This document shows, one piece after another, positions 34,577-44,195 of a stretch of DNA of 64,000 nt. This stretch comes from CAVZCK01 sp963798805 (GTDB taxonomy: Bacteria > Pseudomonadota > Alphaproteobacteria > Rhizobiales > Rhodomicrobiaceae). Position 1 is the first letter of the stretch, and each line of letters starts with the position of its first letter. The notes beneath the pieces were generated by a model. It was not told the DNA's origin. It did no database searches and worked only from the letters and a program-made list of their open reading frames with translations. The translations under genes and the position numbers were made by a program. The stretch spans positions 806,001-870,000 of the forward strand of contig CAWCVC010000002.1 of the NCBI GenBank assembly GCA_963798805.1, given 5' to 3'.

Positions 34577-36313
34577 GTGGCGACCAGCACGACCCTTGCC
34601 GCCGGCAATGTCCGCACCAGCGGGCTCGGAAGGCTCGATCTTTCGATGCCGCTGTTCCTGCTGCTTGCCGCGGTCTTGTGCGTGCTGGTCCTGCTGCCTC
34701 TGTTCTGGCTGGCCTATGGCAGCATCGTCGACAAATCGGGCGCGCTGACGCTCGCTCATTTCGAGCGGCTCATTTCCGACCCGACGATCCGCCGGGCATT
34801 TCTCATCGCGCTGGCAATGGCGGCGAGCGTGGGGGTCTGCGCCTGCGCCGTCGCAACCCCGCTCGCCTGGCTGGTTGCGCGCACCGACATGCCAGGACAG
34901 CGGCTGATCCGGGCGCTCGTCACCGCCTCGTTCGTGACACCGCCTTTTCTCGGCGCGATCGCCTGGGAAATGCTGGCGGCGCCGAATAGCGGCATTCTGA
35001 ACGAGATCTACCGCTGGGCATTCGGACTGCCGCGCTCGGACCATCTGTTCGACATCTACAGCTTCAGCGGGCTGGTCTTCGTCATCTCCTTCTATTCCTT
35101 TCCCTTCGTGTTCACCCTCGCGGCGAACGCCCTCGACAAGGTGCCCTCGGATCTTGAGGAAGCATCGGCGATTCTCGGCGCGCGTCAGCGGACGACGCTC
35201 TGGCGCGTGACGCTTCCGATGGTGTTGCCGGCCATCCTTGCCGGTGCGCTAGTCGCCTTCGTGCAGGCGCTCACCATTTTCGGCTCGCCCGCCATTCTGG
35301 CGCTGCCCGCGGGCTTCCACGTCATCACCACGAAGATCTGGAGCTTCTTCCAGTTCCCTCCTCATCTCGACCTCGCCGCCGCTAGCGCGGTGCCGCTGCT
35401 GATCATCACCATGCTGTTGCTGCAAGGGCAGAAATGGCTGCTCGGCCGCCGCGGCTACACGGTTCTCGGCGGCAAGAGCGGGGCGCCGCGCCGCGCGGCG
35501 CTGGGGCCGTGGAAATGGCTGGCGGCCCTCTATGTGCTCTTCGTCCTCTGCGTGACTATTCTCTTGCCCTATGCGGCGCTGCTTAAGACCGCGCTCACCC
35601 ACACGGTTTCCGAGCCGCTCACCTGGAGCACGGTGACGCTGCACAATTTCCGCTTCGTGCTGTTCGACTTCTCCAGCACCCAGCTTGCCATTTGGAACAC
35701 GCTCATTCTCGGCCTTGGTGCTGCGACCATCGCCACTTTCATGGCCCTGATCATCGGCTATCTGGTCAGCCGTCGCCCGGTTCGCGGCGCGGCAGTGCTC
35801 GGCTGGCTGGCGACGGCGCCGCTTGCCGTGCCGGGCATCGTGCTCGGCGTCGGGCTCTTCCTCGCCTATGCCAATCCGACCTTCCGCCTCTACGGCACCT
35901 TGTGGATTCTGCTCATCGCCTTCCTGACGCTGGAGCTGCCGGCCGCCTATCAGCAGATGGCCTCCGCCTTTCACGGCGTCCATCCGGAGCTGGAGGAGGC
36001 AAGCCGTATCCTCGGCGCGACGCGGCTGCGGAGCCTTTGGGACATCGCCGCGCCGCTTCTCAGGACGAACATCGTCGCGGCGTGGTGCTTCGTCTTCATC
36101 GGCACCATACGCGAGCTGTCGGCGACGATATTGCTGACGACCGCCAACACCAAGCTCGTCTCGGTCATCATCTACGACCTCAATGAGAGCGGCGACTATG
36201 GCGCAATCTCGGTGCTCGGCATTCTGTTGCTCATTGTTTCCTTCGCCGTGGTCTATATCGCGAACCGCGTGCCGGTGCTCGGTGGCGGCCGGATCGAGGC
36301 GCGGCCGGGTTGA
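34577..36313 (+). CDS. ABC transporter permease, two fused membrane domains
   Basis: A 578-residue protein made of two tandem permease domains with about 12 helices. Two EAA loops are visible, EEASAILGARQRTTLWRVTLP (about residue 195) and EEASRILGATRLRSLWDIAAP (about 475), each of which contacts the ATPase. Fusion of both halves is typical of FbpB/ThiP-like iron and 2-aminoethylphosphonate importers. The GTG start lies 7 bp after the binding-protein stop with GAGG before it. It completes the ATPase, binding protein and permease set. Confidence 0.9.
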   Translation: MATSTTLAAGNVRTSGLGRLDLSMPLFLLLAAVLCVLVLLPLFWLAYGSIVDKSGALTLAHFERLISDPTIRRAFLIALAMAASVGVCACAVATPLAWLVARTDMPGQRLIRALVTASFVTPPFLGAIAWEMLAAPNSGILNEIYRWAFGLPRSDHLFDIYSFSGLVFVISFYSFPFVFTLAANALDKVPSDLEEASAILGARQRTTLWRVTLPMVLPAILAGALVAFVQALTIFGSPAILALPAGFHVITTKIWSFFQFPPHLDLAAASAVPLLIITMLLLQGQKWLLGRRGYTVLGGKSGAPRRAALGPWKWLAALYVLFVLCVTILLPYAALLKTALTHTVSEPLTWSTVTLHNFRFVLFDFSSTQLAIWNTLILGLGAATIATFMALIIGYLVSRRPVRGAAVLGWLATAPLAVPGIVLGVGLFLAYANPTFRLYGTLWILLIAFLTLELPAAYQQMASAFHGVHPELEEASRILGATRLRSLWDIAAPLLRTNIVAAWCFVFIGTIRELSATILLTTANTKLVSVIIYDLNESGDYGAISVLGILLLIVSFAVVYIANRVPVLGGGRIEARPG

Positions 36314-36486
36314 TCAGCTCGGCGAAACGGCTCTGTCGCGAGAGGGTGTCGCCATGAGCTTGACAAAGAAGAGAGCCGGCTGCTCAACGTGGTGCCGACG
36401 GGATATTAACGAGGCAGCGGCCATGACGGGAATTGCTGGCGCGTATCGTCAGAGGCCGGCAGCCGGCTTTTCGGGCGGATCGCAGC

Positions 36487-37224
36487 ATGGCTGATAAGGC
36501 TGGTCCATCATCGGATCGCTCGGCGATCGATTTTCTGCGCACCCACTCGCTCGCAAATGTGGTACGCGCCGAGATCGAGCGCATGATCGTCGAGGGCGAA
36601 TTCGCGCCCAATGAGCGCATCAACGAGAACGCGCTGGCTCAGCGCTTCGGCGTCAGCCGCGGCCCCATCCGCGAAGCGTGCAGCGCTCTCGCTGCGCTGG
36701 GCCTCATCCAGATCATTCCCAATCGCGGCTTTTTCGTCCGTGAGCTCAGCGAGACGGAAGCCCACGACGTCTCCGAAGCGCGGGCCGGCGTCTTCGCCTG
36801 CATGACCATGATGCTCGCCGAGCGTGTCACTGAGCCGCAGATCGCGGAGCTGCGCGCCCTCGTCGCCCGCATGGAAGACCTCGCCGGCAGCGGCGAGGTC
36901 AGGCAATATTATCCGGTGAATCTCGATTTTCACTCTGCGATCGCCCGCATGTGCGGCAACCAACGACTTGCCCAGATTTATCTCGGCTTGGCGCGGGAGC
37001 TTCACATCCAGCGCTACCGGGCGCTGTCGAGCGGCGATGTGCTGCATGTCTCGAACGCCGAGCACCGCGCCATTCTCGACGCAGTCGCGGCGCGCGATCC
37101 GGCGCGCGCCTTTGCGGCCGGGCGTGCGCATATTCAGAATGGGATCCTGCGGACGGAGCGCGCGTCAGAGCGCGTCCAGCGCCGCTCCGCTCCAGGCTCG
37201 CCGACGCCGGCTACCGAAGCGTGA
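36487..37224 (+). CDS. GntR-family regulator with FCD domain
   Basis: A 245-residue FadR-type regulator: N-terminal winged helix (INENALAQRFGVSRGPIREACSALAALGLI) and an all-helical FCD effector domain with the metal/ligand residues in NLDFHSAIARMCGN and NAEHRAILDAV. Acid-responsive GntR proteins of this type bind TNGTNNNACNA sites, which occur in both 43-bp shared elements. It closes the 30-36 kb cluster and is the best candidate regulator of both catabolic modules. Its 3' end overlaps a cytochrome c remnant on the other strand. Confidence 0.88.
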   Translation: MADKAGPSSDRSAIDFLRTHSLANVVRAEIERMIVEGEFAPNERINENALAQRFGVSRGPIREACSALAALGLIQIIPNRGFFVRELSETEAHDVSEARAGVFACMTMMLAERVTEPQIAELRALVARMEDLAGSGEVRQYYPVNLDFHSAIARMCGNQRLAQIYLGLARELHIQRYRALSSGDVLHVSNAEHRAILDAVAARDPARAFAAGRAHIQNGILRTERASERVQRRSAPGSPTPATEA

Positions 37225-37321
37225 ACAGATAGGCGACGATGTCCTGCGCATATTTGCCGGTGAGGCCCATATCAGGCATGGCATTGCCGGGCGCGATCGC
37301 TTGCGGATGCTGAATCCACGC
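37211..37321 (-). pseudogene. C-terminal remnant of a c-type cytochrome
   Basis: The minus strand encodes WIQHPQAIAPGNAMPDMGLT and then KYAQDIVAYLFTLR before a TAG stop at 37211. This is the typical end of a mono-haem cytochrome c domain, with Met as the distal haem ligand, the closing helix and YLxTL. No CxxCH or start codon is found upstream, where the GGDEF-EAL gene ends. It is a truncated remnant. Confidence 0.65.
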
Positions 37322-37369
37322 GGGACGCCGTTTCGACGTACCTTGCCGCCGTTTCGTTCGCGGCTTGCG

Positions 37370-40336
37370 CTACGCGGCGGCGTGATTACGGAGATCCTCC
37401 AGGAGCGGCGCAAGGTCGGCAGCGCTTCTCGGCGGGCTGATCAGGAAGCCCTGGATCTCTCCGCAACCTTCAAGACGCAGGCGCTCCAGTTGTTCGCTTG
37501 TCTCGACGCCTTCTGCGATTGTGGCCATGCCCAGACTGGAGCCAAGGCTGGTGACTGCGCGCACAATAGCGACACAGTCGTCGCTCTTGGTCAGATCCCG
37601 GATGAATGAGCGGTCGATCTTGATCTTGTCGAAGGGGAAGCTGCGCAGATAGCTCAGCGAGGAGTAACCGGTGCCGAAATCGTCCATGGAGATTTGCACG
37701 CCGAGGGCCTTGATCTGCCGTAGCATTGCCAAGGCAGTCTGATTGTCGTGGAGCAGCACCGATTCCGTGATCTCGAGATCGAGACGGCCGGGCCGCAGAC
37801 CGGAATTGGAAAGGGCCAGCGCGATCGTCTGAACCAGGTTTCGCGACCTGAATTGCGCGGGCGACAAATTGACGGCCACATTGACGTTCTTCGGCCATTT
37901 CGTCGCCTCGCGGCAGGCTTCATGAACGACCCACTCGCCGATCGGGACGATGAGTCCGGTCTCCTCGGCCAGGGGAATGAACTCATCCGGTCCGAGCAGG
38001 CCGCGCTCGGGATGACGCCAGCGCAGCAGTGCCTCGAAAGCGGAGATCTGTCCGCTCTTCAGATTGACGAGTGGCTGGTAATAGAGCTCGAACTGACCGG
38101 CGGACAGGGCGGCGTGGAGATCGAACTCAAGCGTGCGCCGCCGCCGCATTTCCTTGTCCATCTCCGGCTCGAAGAAGCGAAAATTGCCACGGCCGGCTGC
38201 CTTGGCACGGTAGAGGGCGAAATCGGCCTTCTGGAGCAGCTCGTCCGGCTCCATGCCGTCATTCGGTGCAATGGCAATGCCGAGGCTGGTGCCGATCGGG
38301 ACCTGATGTGCCTCGATAACGAGTGGAGCCGCCAGCGTATCCACAATCCGCTGAGCGAGGGCACTCGCGTCCTGCGTGTCTTCCACCGCAACCTGAATGA
38401 TGGCGAACTCGTCGCCCCCAAGCCGGGCGACGGTGTCGACCTCGCGGATGCATCCGAGAAGCCGGCTGGTGACTTCGCGCAGTACGGCGTCACCCATCGA
38501 GTGGCCGAGCGTGTCATTGACGGTCTTGAAATGATCGAGGTCGAGGCAGAACACAGCCATCATTTCGCCGCGCGAGACCCGGGCGAAGCCCTCTTCGATC
38601 TTTTCGCGGAAGAGGACACGGTTGGGCAGGTTTGTCAGCACATCGTGATGGGCCATATGCGCGATCTTAGCCTCGATCAACCGGCGCTCGGTGATGTCTT
38701 CGTGGGTCGCCACCCAGCCACCGTTTTTCAGCGGTTGGCGGACGATCTGCACGATGCGTCCGCTGTGCAACTCGGCCACGTATTGAGCCGGCTTGTTCTC
38801 GCGGCTCACGGCGACTCTGCGCGATATGTAAGTGCCGGCATCGCCGTGATAGCCGCCATAGGCAAGCCTCAATTCGACGATTTCGCGCAGGCTCATGCCC
38901 GGATGGACCTGTTCGGGGAGAATTGAGTAGATCTCGGCGTAACGCGCATTTGCAATGATCAGGTGATGGTCGGCATCGAACATGCAGAGCCCTTGCGACA
39001 TGTTGGCGACCGCCGCCTCCAGCCTTTCCACCTGCCTGCTGATTTCAGCCTCGGATCGCGCAATCAGCGCCTGGCGCGCCTCGGCCAGTTCGAGGATCAT
39101 GCCGTTGAACATGCGCGACAGCTCTCCTAGCTCGTCCGCCGAAGCGAGAAGAGGTTTATAGGAGATGGGGACGAGATCACCGGATTTGCGCAGATCCCGG
39201 AGGTGAGCCGTCAGCCGCCGCAAGGGCTGCGAGATGCTGAGGATAAGGAAGATCGCAGCCGCGGCGGCGAGCAGGACCGCCATCGCCACAATCGCGATCA
39301 CCGCAATCCTGCCCTGGACGATCGCTTGCCCCGTGCGGGCTTCCGACAGCTCGTTCTGGCGGCGCACCGCGGTGGCGACGCCGGCCAGCACTTCCGTATA
39401 GCGCGTTTCGATCTCATTGAGTTTCTTCGAACGGGCCGTGAAAACTGCCTCGGCGGTCAGCGCCTCGCGCTTGCGGTTGAGCAGCCCGTCCGGTCCGACC
39501 AGCCCCGCATTCAGCGAGGTCAGGGCAGTTTCGACTTCGGCCAGTTCGGCCTGGTCAGCAGGCGCGGCCAGAGCGGTTTTGAGCGCGGCGATCTCCGCCG
39601 CGGCAGCGGAATGGAAATCATCGATCGCATTTTCCAGGCGGTCGAGGTCGAGCTCGCTCGTCATCGAGAACGCTGCGGCGGTGAGGTCGTGGGAGGCGGC
39701 AATACGATGAACGAGATTATTGACGCTTCGGCCCGCCTGAGCGGGAGCGTTATCGCGCGGCAGCTCCGGCGCGAGGCGCAGGGCCTGCTCCACAGCCGCG
39801 GAGATGGCGGCATGGACGCTGGAGTAAACCTCGAGCACCCCGGTCTCGGCTTTCGCCTTGCGGGCTCTCGCCTTAACGAGCTGTCTCAGCGTCGCGACAA
39901 AGTCATCCTGAAGTTGCTCGACAGCTCCGAATTGCGATATGAGCCCGGCACGTTCGGCGAGCCGCTTAAGCCTGCTCGTATGCCGCTGTCCTTCATCATC
40001 GAGCCTGTCGAGGGCCGACAGCTGCTCATCGCTCGAATCCGAGAAATCGCCATTCTCGAAGAGCACCGAACGCATGCGGTCGGCGTTACGTTGCAGCGTC
40101 ATCGCCTCGACCAGGAGCGGCGAGCTCACCGCCGAGAGTGTCGAAACCGATGCGGCAATGCGCTCGAAAAATAGAAGTCCGGCCGCCCCGCAAACCATCA
40201 CCATGACGACAAGACCGGCGAAGGCGCCAAGCACCTTGCGCTGCAAGGTGAACGCCTTGGTTCTCCTCCCGGTCGTCTCCTTGGCGCCCGGCGGATCGGA
40301 GCTGCGGCGCTGCGCTGGTCGCTGATGATCCTGCAT
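37370..40336 (-). CDS. Membrane GGDEF-EAL diguanylate cyclase/phosphodiesterase with HAMP and PAS
   Basis: A 988-residue signalling protein. One membrane helix near residues 36-56 and another at about 342-362 flank a 285-residue helical periplasmic sensor; HAMP follows (LRRLTAHLRDLRKSGD), then PAS (about 440-560, GLCMFDADHHLIIANARYAEIY). The GGDEF domain has an intact RLGGDEFAII near residue 642, and the EAL domain has FEALLRW near 767 and DDFGTGYSSL. Both halves look catalytically competent, so it could make or break cyclic di-GMP depending on input. The signal is unknown. It is divergent from the ABC binding-protein gene at 40611. Confidence 0.93.
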   Translation of the reverse strand: MQDHQRPAQRRSSDPPGAKETTGRRTKAFTLQRKVLGAFAGLVVMVMVCGAAGLLFFERIAASVSTLSAVSSPLLVEAMTLQRNADRMRSVLFENGDFSDSSDEQLSALDRLDDEGQRHTSRLKRLAERAGLISQFGAVEQLQDDFVATLRQLVKARARKAKAETGVLEVYSSVHAAISAAVEQALRLAPELPRDNAPAQAGRSVNNLVHRIAASHDLTAAAFSMTSELDLDRLENAIDDFHSAAAAEIAALKTALAAPADQAELAEVETALTSLNAGLVGPDGLLNRKREALTAEAVFTARSKKLNEIETRYTEVLAGVATAVRRQNELSEARTGQAIVQGRIAVIAIVAMAVLLAAAAAIFLILSISQPLRRLTAHLRDLRKSGDLVPISYKPLLASADELGELSRMFNGMILELAEARQALIARSEAEISRQVERLEAAVANMSQGLCMFDADHHLIIANARYAEIYSILPEQVHPGMSLREIVELRLAYGGYHGDAGTYISRRVAVSRENKPAQYVAELHSGRIVQIVRQPLKNGGWVATHEDITERRLIEAKIAHMAHHDVLTNLPNRVLFREKIEEGFARVSRGEMMAVFCLDLDHFKTVNDTLGHSMGDAVLREVTSRLLGCIREVDTVARLGGDEFAIIQVAVEDTQDASALAQRIVDTLAAPLVIEAHQVPIGTSLGIAIAPNDGMEPDELLQKADFALYRAKAAGRGNFRFFEPEMDKEMRRRRTLEFDLHAALSAGQFELYYQPLVNLKSGQISAFEALLRWRHPERGLLGPDEFIPLAEETGLIVPIGEWVVHEACREATKWPKNVNVAVNLSPAQFRSRNLVQTIALALSNSGLRPGRLDLEITESVLLHDNQTALAMLRQIKALGVQISMDDFGTGYSSLSYLRSFPFDKIKIDRSFIRDLTKSDDCVAIVRAVTSLGSSLGMATIAEGVETSEQLERLRLEGCGEIQGFLISPPRSAADLAPLLEDLRNHAAA

Positions 40337-40610
40337 GGTCCGACTTGCCGCGCCGCGTTCGATAAGCCGTCAATGACAGCGACGCGGGGGCGTCGCGGCT
40401 CCATCGCTGAAAATGCGCGGCTGCAAGGACCCTACAGGCTAATCGCCATTTATCATTTAAACAATTCCTACAATTTTCGAAGACCCAATCAATCAATTCG
40501 AAGCATTAATCCGTAGACAGGAGCGGCTTAACACCGGGGCAACACCTTTTTGATAGCTTTGCGTAAATCTGTGTTCCGGTTTCCGCAGAGTCTTTCGTGC
40601 GAGGTGCCCA

Positions 40611-41981
40611 ATGCCGAATAAAGCCAAGCTTCTGCAAATTGTCGCATCGGCCGCCGTAACGCTGGCCATCGCCGCCGGTTTTGCCGCTCCGGCAGCCTCG
40701 GAGGAGAAAATCGTCCGGATCTGGCATACGGAAACCGAGCCGCAGACCCGGAAGGCATTCAGCGATATTGCGCGCCGCTTCGAGGCGGAGCACCCCGGCG
40801 TGAAGATCGAAGTGGAAGGGCTCGCCTGGGCCGAGCTGGAAGGGCGAATCTCTGCGGCTCTGGCAGCGGGAACGCCGCCGGAATTGTCGCATGGTCAGGC
40901 GATCACCTGCACGGCGCTGCAGGCAAAGGGCCTGCTCCTGCCGCTCGACGACGTCGTCAAAGCGATCGGCGAGGCCAATATCAAGCAGGTCCGACGGGTC
41001 TGCAATGTCGACGGACACCAATATGGGCTGGTCCACGCCGTCGCGGCCTCGTTGCTGCTATATCGGAAGGACATGGCCGACAAGCTCGGCCTTCAGGAGC
41101 CGCAAAGCTGGGCGGATCTGGTTGCGAATGTGAAATCGCTGACACAGGACACGGATGGCGACGGCAAGATCGACGTCTATGGCGTCGCGCTGCCCGGAGA
41201 CAATCTGTTTATCAACATTATTGTCGGCGAGCTGATCAAGGCCAATGGCGGGGCGCTGTTCGACAAAGACAACAGGCCGCTGATGACCGATCACAGAATG
41301 ATCGAGGTGCTGGGCTATCTCCGCTCGTTGCTGAAATACGCGCAGCCCGGCTGGGAGGGGGAGAACTATCTCCAAAGCTATAAGAACTTCATCGGCGGCA
41401 AGGCGGCGACCATGCTGATCGGCTTCGGCCGCGGCGCCGGCATGATCGAGCGGTCCGTGCCCAAGGAAATGGCGAATGACAGCACCTTCGGCACCTGGAT
41501 CCAGCCGCATGGCCCGAGCGGCACGAGCCCGGCCGCTCAGGTCGATGGGGAGCCCTGGATGCTGTTCAAGCAATCCAAGAACCCTGAGGAAGCGAAGGAA
41601 TTCCTGAAATTCTTCTATCGGGACGATAATTATCTTGAATATGTCTCGACCGTGCCGATCCACCTTCTGCCGATCACCGAGTCGCTGCGGAACTCGGAGA
41701 AGTACCAGCACATCGAGATGTTCAAGCGCTGGAAATCCTGGCTCAAGGTGCAGCAGTCCTACTTCGAGAAGGATGAGGCCAAGCCGGCCCTGGTCATGAA
41801 GTGGTCCGATCTCGTCGAAAAGCCTTATCTGCTCGACGTGCTGAATTCCGGTATCCTGCGCGACATGGTCATGGACGTCGTGATCGAAAGGCAGGAGCCG
41901 GCAGAGGCCGCCGAGACTGCGCAGAAGCGGCTAGAGGCGCTGCTGCGCAGCAAGGGTTACCTGGCCGCGACCGCCGGCTGA
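40611..41981 (+). CDS. Family 1 extracellular solute-binding protein (sugar-type ABC)
   Basis: A 456-residue MalE-like binding protein with a signal peptide (ending APAASEEK). Landmarks are VRIWHTETEPQTRKAFSDI, FEAEHPGVKIEVEGLAW, DTDGDGKIDVYGVALPGDN (an EF-hand-like loop) and FIGGKAATMLIGFGRG. No permease or ATPase is adjacent, so it is an orphan that may serve a transporter elsewhere. The 274-bp gap to the divergent GGDEF-EAL gene is AT-rich around 40450-40500 and probably holds both promoters. Confidence 0.87.
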   Translation: MPNKAKLLQIVASAAVTLAIAAGFAAPAASEEKIVRIWHTETEPQTRKAFSDIARRFEAEHPGVKIEVEGLAWAELEGRISAALAAGTPPELSHGQAITCTALQAKGLLLPLDDVVKAIGEANIKQVRRVCNVDGHQYGLVHAVAASLLLYRKDMADKLGLQEPQSWADLVANVKSLTQDTDGDGKIDVYGVALPGDNLFINIIVGELIKANGGALFDKDNRPLMTDHRMIEVLGYLRSLLKYAQPGWEGENYLQSYKNFIGGKAATMLIGFGRGAGMIERSVPKEMANDSTFGTWIQPHGPSGTSPAAQVDGEPWMLFKQSKNPEEAKEFLKFFYRDDNYLEYVSTVPIHLLPITESLRNSEKYQHIEMFKRWKSWLKVQQSYFEKDEAKPALVMKWSDLVEKPYLLDVLNSGILRDMVMDVVIERQEPAEAAETAQKRLEALLRSKGYLAATAG

Positions 41982-42411
41982 AGCGGGGGCGCTTCAATGC
42001 CCCCGCCGCGGCCGCGGCCCTATATTTACCGCTACGGCGCCTAGCCCTTCGTGACAATCACCTCCAGATACTCGCCCGGCGCAACCAGCGTTCCGTCTCC
42101 GCTCCGGTTGAAGCTGTCGAGGAGATCGAGAATATCGGCTTGCAATGCGGCCTGCCTCGGCGCATCGAGCGCCGCGAATGCGCGGTTGGTCGGCCCGTAA
42201 TAGGTCTTGAAGACCTCGAGCCAGTGCTCGGGAGAGGGGTAGCGAAAGGCGAATATCTGCCGCGAGATCGTTAGCTGATGACCGGCAAAGATCTCCGTCA
42301 GGCGCGCCTGCGTGCCTCAGAGCGTCGGAGGCATGATCCCGGCGGGCGGCAGCAGGTGCCTGCCGATGGTCTTCAGAAGCTGACCGATGAAGCCCTCGGG
42401 GGGTCCAGTTA

Positions 42412-42432
42412 GGACACTCCGAACAATAACTG
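42412..42432 (+). repeat. Left terminal inverted repeat of the ISAzo13-type element
   Basis: Twenty-one bases identical to the reverse complement of 43726-43746. Confidence 0.93.
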
Positions 42433-42513
42433 AATCGCGATCCGTGTACGTGCGACGGTGTGACTCAGCCTGCTGGGATTCCGGATCTGGGCGAACAAGG
42501 GTATGTCGGTTGC

Positions 42514-43725
42514 ATGATCGACGAGGACGCCATTCAATATCGCTGGGACACGGTCGGCATCCGGCTCGACGAGCGGGGGCGGCGCCTGTTCGCAGCGGCC
42601 GAGGTGCGGACCGCCGGCTGGGGCGGTCTTGCGGTTGTCGCGCGGATCACTGGGCTCGCCCGCTCGACGATCAATCGCGGCGAGGACGATCTCGATGCGA
42701 AGCCGTTGGCGAAGGGGCAGGTTCGCCGCGGCGGTGGCGGGCGTCGGTCCGTTGCCGAAACGGATCCAGAGCTTGTGCCCGAGCTCAAGCGCCTTGTCGA
42801 GCCTGCAACCCTCGGCGATCCTATACGGCCTCTGATCTGGGTGTCGAAGAGCATGGACAAGCTGGCCGAGACGTTGACGGCGATGGGGCACCCGATCAGC
42901 GCCGATACCGTGCGCAAGGAGCTGGTGAAGCTCGGCTTCTCGCGCCAGCACAATCGCAAGGCGGATGAAGGCGCAAGGCATCCCGACCGCAACGCACAGT
43001 TCGAGCACATCAACATGAAGGTCGTCGCGGCGCAGGCAGCCGGACAACCGGTCATCTCGGTCGATACGAAGAAGAAAGAGCTGGTCGGCAACTTCAAGAA
43101 TGGTGGCTCTGACTATCGGCGCCGGGGCAATCCACAACGCGTAAACGTGCACGATTTCGTCGACAAGGAGCTCGGCAAAGCGGTGCCTTACGGCGTCTAT
43201 GACGTGGCGGCCAATGCCGGATTCGTCAGTGTCGGGATCACCAGCGACACGGCCGAGTTCGCCGTCGAGGCGATCCGCAGCTGGCTCGGACGGATGGGAC
43301 GTCAGCGCTATCCAAAGGCGCAAGAGCTGACGATCACGGCGGACTGCGGCGGCTCGAACGGCGCGCGCGTGCAACTCTGGAAGGTCGAGTTGCAGAAGTT
43401 TGCCGACGAGACTGGGCTCGTGCTCCACGTCCACCACTATCCGCCGGGCACGTCCAAATGGAATAAGATCGAGCACCGCATGTTTTGCTACATCACGCAG
43501 AACTGGCGTGGCCGTCCGCTAACGGATCGTCTCGCAATCGTCGAGCTGATTGGCGCCACGACGACAAAGGCTGGACTGAAGGTCGAATGTGCGCTCGATA
43601 CCCGCACCTACGAGAAGGGCATCAAGGTCAGTCACGCCGAAATGGAGCGGCTCGACATAACAGGCGATGATTTCCATCCCGAATGGAACTACACAATCAA
43701 ACCAAGACAACCAGGGTTTTCGTAG
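42514..43725 (+). CDS. ISAzo13-family transposase
   Basis: A 403-residue DDE transposase of the Rhodopirellula-type/ISAzo13 family. The start MIDEDAIQYRWDTVG at 42514 matches the usual N-terminus; an in-frame GTG at 42460 is less likely. An HTH (LARSTINRGEDDL) precedes the catalytic core, where ISVDTKKKELVGNF, TITADCGGSNGARVQLW and SKWNKIEHRMF contain the DDE residues. The second motif reads ADCGG where ADGGG is usual. It appears intact and ends inside the right inverted-repeat region. Confidence 0.9.
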   Translation: MIDEDAIQYRWDTVGIRLDERGRRLFAAAEVRTAGWGGLAVVARITGLARSTINRGEDDLDAKPLAKGQVRRGGGGRRSVAETDPELVPELKRLVEPATLGDPIRPLIWVSKSMDKLAETLTAMGHPISADTVRKELVKLGFSRQHNRKADEGARHPDRNAQFEHINMKVVAAQAAGQPVISVDTKKKELVGNFKNGGSDYRRRGNPQRVNVHDFVDKELGKAVPYGVYDVAANAGFVSVGITSDTAEFAVEAIRSWLGRMGRQRYPKAQELTITADCGGSNGARVQLWKVELQKFADETGLVLHVHHYPPGTSKWNKIEHRMFCYITQNWRGRPLTDRLAIVELIGATTTKAGLKVECALDTRTYEKGIKVSHAEMERLDITGDDFHPEWNYTIKPRQPGFS

Positions 43726-43746
43726 CAGTTATTGTTCGGAGTGTCC
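43726..43746 (-). repeat. Right terminal inverted repeat of the ISAzo13-type element
   Basis: Reverse complement of 42412-42432, 21 of 21 bases. Confidence 0.93.
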
Positions 43747-44195
43747 TTAGCGAGGCCGATCCGGCCGCCCTTGCCCACGACGCGGGTAAGCTCAGCCGCT
43801 GCCTTCTCCTGGTTCGGCGTGAACATCACCCCGAATGTCGAAAGCGCGACGTCGAATTCTCCGTCTCCAAAAGGCAGCGCCTCGGCATCGGCCTCATGGA
43901 AGGTCGCGGGGAGCGCTCGGCGGCGGCGCGTTCTTTGCCGCGCGCGAGCAGCGCGCCGAGATAGTCTGTCGAGGTCACTTGAGCAAAGCGGCGGGCCGCG
44001 GCGAGGGCGGCATTGCCGTTGCCTGCCGCGACATCGAGAACACGCTCGCCGGCGCGCAGGTCGATCGCCTCGCAGAGGCGCTCGCCGACGATCTGCAGCG
44101 TCGTTCCGATCACGGCATAGTCGCCTGCCGCCCAGACCGCCTGCTGGCGCTGTTTGATGGCGGCGTAGTCGGGGGCTGAGGGTCGCGGTGCTCAT

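Larger units (their letters stand above)
42412..43747 (+). mobile_element. ISAzo13-type insertion sequence
   Basis: An element of about 1.34 kb bounded by perfect 21-bp inverted repeats: GGACACTCCGAACAATAACTG at 42412-42432 and its reverse complement at 43726-43746. It carries one transposase gene. Left flank ends TA (42410-42411) and right flank begins TA (43748-43749), consistent with a TA target duplication. It is inserted in the methyltransferase pseudogene. Confidence 0.9.
42041..44195 (-). pseudogene. Class I SAM-dependent methyltransferase, interrupted and degenerate
   Basis: The minus strand starts MSTATLSP at 44195, has motif I LDVAAGNGNAALAAA, and runs to GGRIGLA before the mobile element. 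After the element it resumes with FIGQLLKTIGRHLLPPAGIMPP and ends VTKG at 42041. Removing the insertion restores LANWTP across the junction. The copy also carries an early frameshift in a C-run (44166-44173), a compensating one near 43915, an extra base in a six-C run at 42398-42403 and a TGA nonsense codon near 42318. It was a UbiE-like methyltransferase of about 270 residues. It lacks the Cys set of ArsM. Confidence 0.82.

Noticed and set aside
42041..44195. Reading the interrupted methyltransferase as arsenite methyltransferase ArsM
   Set aside because: The reconstructed protein lacks the conserved cysteines of ArsM and looks like a generic UbiE-type enzyme.
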